A DNA stretch of 64,000 nucleotides. Origin: Pseudorhodoferax sp032153935 (lineage in GTDB: Bacteria; Pseudomonadota; Gammaproteobacteria; Burkholderiales; Burkholderiaceae_C). Below, piece by piece: positions 59,658 through 64,000 of this stretch. Both the position numbers and the translations under genes were made by a program. The notes under the pieces are model-generated. The model was not told where the DNA came from. It saw only the letters and a program-made list of their open reading frames with translations, and did no database searches. The stretch is from contig NZ_CAXUQL020000001.1 in NCBI RefSeq assembly GCF_964253035.1, positions 1,550,001 through 1,614,000 of the forward strand, given 5' to 3'. Within the stretch, counting starts at the first letter, position 1. Each line of letters begins with the position of its first letter.

Positions 59658-60445
59658 CGTTGTCTCCTGTGGTGAATGAATGCGTTCGTCGCGGCGATCA
59701 CCTGCGCGCTCTGGTCGCGGTGCGGGGAATGGCCGCACTGCGGCAGCTCGAGCAGTTCGGTGCCGGGCACGCCTTCGGCGATGCCGCGGATCTGGGCCAG
59801 CGTGCCGTAGGCATCGTCCAGGCCCTGGATGGCCAGCACCGGGCAGCGGATGGCGGCCAGCGCGTCGGTGATGTTCCAGCGCGCGAACGGCGGATGCAGC
59901 CAGATGCGGTTCCAGCCCCAGAAGGCCGAGTCGGGGTCGGCGTGGTGGCGCGCCAGGCCGGCGCGCAGGCTGCCGTGTTCGTAGTCCTCGCGCGCACGGC
60001 GGATGTTGGCCAGCGTGATGTCCTCGACGAAGATGTGCGGCGCCAGCAGCACCAGGCCGGCCACGCGCGCGGGGTGCCGGGCCGCGTGCAGCAGCGCGAT
60101 GGAGCCGCCGTCGCTGTGGCCGATGAGCCAGGCCGGCTGCGCCACGTCGAGCGCGTCGAGCAGCGCGGGCAGCACCTCGTCGGCCTGGCGGTGCATGAAG
60201 TCCAGGCCCCAGGCCTCGCCCTCGGCGCGCGGCGTGGAGCGGCCGTAGCCGGGCCGCGAGAACACCAGGCCACGCGCGCCCACGGCCTGGCACAGGCGCG
60301 CGGGGAAGTCCTTCCACATCGACAGCGAGCCCAGGCCTTCGTGCAGGAACACCAGCAGCGGGGCCTTGGCGGCGGACGCACCGACCCAGTCGTGCTCGAT
60401 GGACACGCGGCGCCCGCGCCAGACGATGTCGACCGACTGGCTCAC
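59654..60445 (-). CDS. Alpha/beta hydrolase in benzoyl-CoA (box) cluster
   Basis: A 263-residue alpha/beta hydrolase. The nucleophile elbow is intact (IGHSDGG), unlike the two at 6.7 and 8.9 kb. Other marks are LLVFLHEGLGSLSMWKDFP, SRPGYGRS and the C-terminal LPQCGHSPHRDQ His region. Such hydrolases often stand between benzoate-CoA ligase and transporter genes; a thioesterase or ring-lactone hydrolase role is plausible. GTG 60445 overlaps the ligase stop, and its stop overlaps the binding-protein start. Confidence 0.88.
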   Translation of the reverse strand: MSQSVDIVWRGRRVSIEHDWVGASAAKAPLLVFLHEGLGSLSMWKDFPARLCQAVGARGLVFSRPGYGRSTPRAEGEAWGLDFMHRQADEVLPALLDALDVAQPAWLIGHSDGGSIALLHAARHPARVAGLVLLAPHIFVEDITLANIRRAREDYEHGSLRAGLARHHADPDSAFWGWNRIWLHPPFARWNITDALAAIRCPVLAIQGLDDAYGTLAQIRGIAEGVPGTELLELPQCGHSPHRDQSAQVIAATNAFIHHRRQR

Positions 60446-62001
60446 GCGCGGGCTTCCTGTTCGCGCAGCCGAAAGCGCTGGATCTTGCCGGTCGCCGTCT
60501 TCGGCAGCTCGGCGAGGAAGGCGATCTGGCGCGGGTACTTGTAGGGCGCCAGGCGCTCCTTGACGAAGGCCTTGAGTTGCTCCTCATTGGCCTGCTGCCC
60601 GTCCTTGAGCACCACGAAGGCCTTGGTGCGTGTGAGGCCGTCGGCGTCCGGCGTGCCGATCACGGCGGCCTCCAGCACGCTGGGGTGCTGCATCAGCGTG
60701 GACTCGACCTCGAACGGCGAGACGTAGATGCCGCTGACCTTGAGCATGTCGTCGCTGCGGCCCGCGTAGGTGTAATAGCCCTCGCCGTCACGCACGTACT
60801 TGTCGCCGCTCTTGGTCCAGCCGCCCTGGAAGGTCTCGCGCGTCTTGTCGCGGTTGCCCCAGTACATCAGCGCGGCGCTGGGGCCGCGGATGTAGAGGTC
60901 GCCGACCTCACCCACGGCCACCGGCGCCCCGTCTTCGCCGCGCAGTTCGATGTCGTAGCCCGGCACGGGCTTGCCGGTGGTGCCATAGCGCACGTCGTCG
61001 GGCCGGTTCGACAGGAACACGTGCAGCATCTCGGTGGAGCCGATGCCGTCGACGATGTCCACGCCGAAGCGGGCCTTGAAGCGCTCGGCGATCTCGGCCG
61101 GCAGCGCCTCGCCGGCCGAGGAGCACATGCGCAGCGCCACGTCGTCGCGCTGCGGCAAGCGGGGCGAGGCCAGCATGCCGGCAAAGCCCGTGGGCGCGCC
61201 GAAGAACACGGTGGGCCTGCACTGCAGTTCGGTCCAGCGCTTGAACACCGCGTCCGGCGTGGGCCGCTCGGCCATCAGCACCACGCAGGCGCCGACCGAC
61301 AGCGGGAACGTCAAAGCATTGCCCAGTCCATAGGCGAAGTACAGCTTGGCGGCGGAGAAGCACACGTCCCGGTCGGTCAGCGCCAGCACGCCCTTGCCGT
61401 AGAGTTCTGCGGTCCACCACAGGTTGCGCTGGGTGTGCACCGTGCCCTTGGGCCGGCCGGTGGAACCCGAGGAGTAGAGCCAGAAGCCGGGCTCGTCGCC
61501 CGTGGTCGGCGCCGGCGCGGGCGCGGGCTGCACGGCGGCCAGCGCGGCCTCGAACTCCAGCGCGCCGGCCGGCAGTGGCGTGACGGGCTGCGAGACGATG
61601 GTGGTGTGCAGCTCGTGGCCGGCCGTCTCCATGGCGGCCTGCAGCGCGGGCAGCAATGCGCCCGAGACCAGCGCGGCCTGGGCGCGGCTGTGCGCCAGCA
61701 TGTAGGCGTAGTCCTCGGGCGTCAGCAGCGTGTTGACGGCCACCGGCACCAGGCCGGCGTACAGGCAGCCCAGGAAGCTCACGGGCCAGTCGTGCGTGTC
61801 CAGCATCAGCAGCAGCACGCGCTCTTCGCGGCGCAGGCCGGACGCCAGCAGCGCGCTGGCCAGGCGGCGCGCGCGCTGCTCCAGCTGGCCGTAGCTCAGC
61901 GGGCCGCGGTCGTCGATGTAGGCCAGCCGGTCGCCGCGCCGGCGGTGCAGCGCGAACAGGTGCTCGGCGAAGTTGAAGGGGCCGTCGGGGGGCGTGGGCA
62001 T
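60442..62001 (-). CDS. bclA: Benzoate-CoA ligase family protein
   Basis: A 519-residue adenylate-forming ligase. FNFAEHLFALHRRRGDRLAY starts the protein, with AMP motif YSSGSTGRPKG (176-186), GSTEMLHVFLSNRPDDVRYG and the late LPKTATGKIQRF lysine. FLSNRP(D) and the GYYTYAGRSDDMLKVSGIYVSP stretch are typical of benzoate/2-aminobenzoate-CoA ligases. It makes the aryl-CoA that enters the box pathway. It begins 18 bp after boxD and its stop overlaps the hydrolase start. Confidence 0.93.
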   Translation of the reverse strand: MPTPPDGPFNFAEHLFALHRRRGDRLAYIDDRGPLSYGQLEQRARRLASALLASGLRREERVLLLMLDTHDWPVSFLGCLYAGLVPVAVNTLLTPEDYAYMLAHSRAQAALVSGALLPALQAAMETAGHELHTTIVSQPVTPLPAGALEFEAALAAVQPAPAPAPTTGDEPGFWLYSSGSTGRPKGTVHTQRNLWWTAELYGKGVLALTDRDVCFSAAKLYFAYGLGNALTFPLSVGACVVLMAERPTPDAVFKRWTELQCRPTVFFGAPTGFAGMLASPRLPQRDDVALRMCSSAGEALPAEIAERFKARFGVDIVDGIGSTEMLHVFLSNRPDDVRYGTTGKPVPGYDIELRGEDGAPVAVGEVGDLYIRGPSAALMYWGNRDKTRETFQGGWTKSGDKYVRDGEGYYTYAGRSDDMLKVSGIYVSPFEVESTLMQHPSVLEAAVIGTPDADGLTRTKAFVVLKDGQQANEEQLKAFVKERLAPYKYPRQIAFLAELPKTATGKIQRFRLREQEARA

Positions 62002-62019
62002 GGGTGTCTCCTGCTGTTC

Positions 62020-63567
62020 TCAGAGTCCGAGCGCGGCCAGCACGGGTGGGCTGGCCTGCACCGCGCTGCGCTGGTGGTAGAAGTCCAGCGCGCGCAGGCC
62101 GCCGAGTTCGGCGCCGCCGCCGGCGCGGCCAGGGCCGCCGTGCAGCGATTGCGGCATCACGTTGCCGTGGCCGGTGTGCACCTGCGCCACCTCGGGCGTG
62201 ACCACGTGCACGCGGCCGTGGCTGGCGGCCAGGTCCAGCGCGCTGCGGCCGAGCAGCGCCGCGTCGTCGCCGTACAGCGAGGCCACCAGCGAGCCCTGGC
62301 CGCGCCGGGCCAGCGCCAGCGCGTGCGGCACGTCGCGGTAGGCCAGCAGCGTGGCGACCGGGCCGAACACCTCCACGTCGTGCACGGCCTGCGCGCCGTC
62401 GGCGTCGCGCGTGCCCAGCAGCACGGGTGCCACGCAGGCGGCCACGGCGGGGTCGGCGTCCACCAGCGGCTGGGCGCGGCCGTCGTGCAGGATCTCGGCC
62501 GTGCGGGCGAGCTGCGCCACGCCCTGCTGCACCGTGTCGAACTGTGCGCGGCTCACGAGCGCGCCCATGCGCACGCCCGCGTTGCGCGGGTTGCCGGTGC
62601 TGACCTTGGCCAGCTTCGCGGCGATGGCCTCCGCCGCCGCGCCGTAGACCGCCTCGGGCACCAGGATGCGCCGGATCGCCGTGCACTTCTGGCCCGACTT
62701 GACCGTCATCTCGCGCACCACCTCGCGCACCAGCAGCTCGAAGGCCGGCGTGCCGGGCGTGGCATCGGGCAGGGCCAGCGCGCTGTTCAGGCTGTCGGCC
62801 TCGATGTTGGCGCGCACCGCGTGGCGCGCCAGGGCCGGGTGGCTGCGGATGACGGCGGCGGTGTCGGCCGAGCCCGTGAACGAGACCACGTCGAAGGGCT
62901 CCAGCGCATCGAGCAGGCCGGCCGAACTTCCGCAGACGATGGACAGCGCGCCCGCGGGCAGGAGGCCGGCATCGACCACGTCCTGCACCATGCGCTGCGT
63001 GAGCCAGGCTGTGGCGGTGGCCGGCTTGACGACCACGGCCATGCCCGACAGCAGGGCCGGCGCGGCCTTCTCCCACAGGCCCCAGGCTGGGAAGTTGAAG
63101 GCGTTGATGAACAGGGCCAGGCCCGGCCGCGGCACCTGCACGTGCTGGGCCTGGAAGGCCTCCTTGGCGAGGCGCACGGGCTCGCCGTCGCGCAGCGCGC
63201 GGGCATCGCCCAGGGCCTCGCCCCAGCGTGCGTACTGGCCCAGCGTGAAGATGGCGCCGTCAATGTCCACGGCCGAGTCGTTCTTCACGGTGCCGGAGTT
63301 GGCGGTGGCGATCGCGTCGTAGGCATCGCGGTGGGCCTGCAGCAACTGGCCCACCTTGGCGAGCAGGGCCGCGCGTTCGCGGTACGTGAGGGCCTGCAGC
63401 GCCGCGCTGCCCTGGCGGCGTGCGAAGTCGAAGGCGGCCGGCAGGTCCAGGCCCGTGGCGTCCACGCGCACGAGTGCGGTGCCGAGCACGGGGTCCAGCA
63501 GCGTGATGCCGGCGCCGGTGCCGGCCTGCCAGCGGCCGGAGACGAAGTTGGGGAGCAGGGCGGTCAT
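62020..63567 (-). CDS. boxD: 3,4-dehydroadipyl-CoA semialdehyde dehydrogenase (BoxD)
   Basis: A 515-residue aldehyde dehydrogenase. Catalytic Cys295 (VKSGQKCTAIRR) and Glu256 (NIEADSLNSA) are visible, with NAFNFPAWGLWEKAAPALL and SFTGSADTAA cofactor regions. The family oxidises the semialdehyde formed after BoxC cleaves the epoxidised benzoyl-CoA ring. The C-terminal MPQSLHGGPGRAGGGAELGG motif fits BoxD/PaaZ-type enzymes without a hydratase domain. The ATG overlaps the DUF4863 stop. boxA, boxB and boxC are not in the window but are expected upstream. Confidence 0.92.
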   Translation of the reverse strand: MTALLPNFVSGRWQAGTGAGITLLDPVLGTALVRVDATGLDLPAAFDFARRQGSAALQALTYRERAALLAKVGQLLQAHRDAYDAIATANSGTVKNDSAVDIDGAIFTLGQYARWGEALGDARALRDGEPVRLAKEAFQAQHVQVPRPGLALFINAFNFPAWGLWEKAAPALLSGMAVVVKPATATAWLTQRMVQDVVDAGLLPAGALSIVCGSSAGLLDALEPFDVVSFTGSADTAAVIRSHPALARHAVRANIEADSLNSALALPDATPGTPAFELLVREVVREMTVKSGQKCTAIRRILVPEAVYGAAAEAIAAKLAKVSTGNPRNAGVRMGALVSRAQFDTVQQGVAQLARTAEILHDGRAQPLVDADPAVAACVAPVLLGTRDADGAQAVHDVEVFGPVATLLAYRDVPHALALARRGQGSLVASLYGDDAALLGRSALDLAASHGRVHVVTPEVAQVHTGHGNVMPQSLHGGPGRAGGGAELGGLRALDFYHQRSAVQASPPVLAALGL

Positions 63568-64000
63568 GGGGTTTTCGTGAACTGGATCTGGCCTTCGGGC
63601 AGCAGGTAGAGCACCAGGGCGCGGCCCTGGGCCACGGTCGGGCGGTGCGCGCTGCCGGGCGGGTAGACGCACCAGCCGGCCGGGCGGCCGTCGAAGGTGG
63701 CGGCGCCGTCGTCCAGCGGCAGGATCAGGTCGATCTCGCCCTGGGGATGGGTGTGGTGCGGGCCGGCGATGTCCTGCATGTCCACCACGTCGACCGAGAA
63801 GCGGTGCAGCGCGTCCTCGGCCTTGAACACGCGGCCGTAGCGGATGCCGCCGCCTTCGCGGTCGCAAAGCCAGCCCTGGGCCACGCCCTCGATGCACCTG
63901 GCCTTCAGCGCGGCGTAGCTGGCGCTGCCGGCGCCGTGCGTGGTGTTGAGCCACCGGTCGAGCGCGGCGTCCAGCGGCCGTCCCGCAAGTTCCGCGGTCA
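63564..64000 (-). CDS. DUF4863 family protein, partial (right edge)
   Basis: The C-terminal 144 residues are present and the gene continues past the window. The visible part begins TAELAGRPLDAALDRWLN and contains FSVDVVDMQDIAGPHHTHPQG, a cupin-like metal-binding His cluster. DUF4863 includes 4-hydroxylaminobenzoate lyase and genes regularly found next to boxD. Its stop overlaps the boxD ATG (ATGA), so it is the most upstream visible gene of this operon. Its role in benzoyl-CoA metabolism is not established. Confidence 0.82.
   Translation of the reverse strand, partial: TAELAGRPLDAALDRWLNTTHGAGSASYAALKARCIEGVAQGWLCDREGGGIRYGRVFKAEDALHRFSVDVVDMQDIAGPHHTHPQGEIDLILPLDDGAATFDGRPAGWCVYPPGSAHRPTVAQGRALVLYLLPEGQIQFTKTP

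Noticed and set aside
59654..60445. Third alpha/beta hydrolase with a lost nucleophile
   Set aside because: The elbow reads GHSDG, so the serine is present; only the proteins at 6725-7561 and 8864-9727 lack it.
1..64000. tRNA, rRNA, riboswitch or replication origin
   Set aside because: No cloverleaf, ribosomal or known riboswitch pattern was noticed on reading both strands; a covariance-model scan could not be run.

Overview
The window is a high-GC, densely packed catabolic region from a betaproteobacterium of the order Burkholderiales. The lines of evidence are eight Bug-family (TctC-like) periplasmic solute-binding proteins, box-pathway benzoyl-CoA genes, many LysR/IclR/GntR/Crp regulators next to small catabolic operons, and strong GC codon bias that produces long antisense shadow frames. 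It resembles Comamonadaceae or Alcaligenaceae, but the genus cannot be decided from the sequence. I saw no rRNA, tRNA or CRISPR array and no intact insertion sequence.

Layout. 1-3.5 kb: a fumarylacetoacetate-hydrolase-like gene, a Bug protein, an AA_synth protein and the start of a quinone oxidoreductase form a minus-strand operon divergent from a GntR regulator. 3.8-13.7 kb: an eleven-gene minus-strand operon (thiolase, SDR, enoyl-CoA hydratase, acyl-CoA dehydrogenase, hydrolase-like protein, muconolactone-isomerase-like protein, Bug, second hydrolase-like protein, metallo-beta-lactamase, Bug, D-2-hydroxyacid dehydrogenase), divergent from a LysR regulator. 14.9-19.9 kb: a pcaIJ-like CoA-transferase, Bug, SnoaL-like and SCP2-thiolase operon, divergent from a second enoyl-CoA hydratase. 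A similar 17-bp sequence lies in both divergent promoters, which suggests one LysR regulon. 19.9-20.4 kb has no clear gene and may hold a transposase scrap.

20.4-26.3 kb: a GntP-type permease, a periplasmic binding protein and a long CoA-transferase lie behind a good sigma-54 promoter with two upstream 18-bp inverted repeats, divergent from a PAS/AAA+/Fis activator. 26.7-35.7 kb: a surface/secretion locus with a PEP-CTERM protein, a large repeat protein with four 126-residue SdrD-like units, a strong terminator, then a complete type I secretion system (ABC, HlyD, TolC). 35.7-42.8 kb: an operon with an amidohydrolase, three Bug proteins, a CaiB CoA-transferase and a citryl-CoA-lyase-like protein, opposite an IclR regulator; three copies of GTTCT-N7-AGAAC lie between them.

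42.8-49.4 kb: a BKACE enzyme, an ABC binding protein, a hydroxyacyl dehydrogenase and a feruloyl-CoA-synthase-like ligase, flanked by Crp-like and LysR regulators. 49.5-53.4 kb: an FAD oxidoreductase and Bug protein, and a DUF4143 ATPase that may be transcribed without a leader. 53.4-55.1 kb: a tannase/feruloyl-esterase-like lipoprotein. 55.1-64 kb: a tightly overlapping operon for aerobic benzoyl-CoA catabolism (DUF4863, BoxD, benzoate-CoA ligase, alpha/beta hydrolase) joined to a complete branched-chain-type ABC importer.

Overall the window holds several separately regulated uptake-plus-catabolism modules for aromatic or carboxylic acids. The most unusual is the 3.8-19.9 kb presumed LysR regulon, in which both hydrolase-fold proteins lack the nucleophilic serine.
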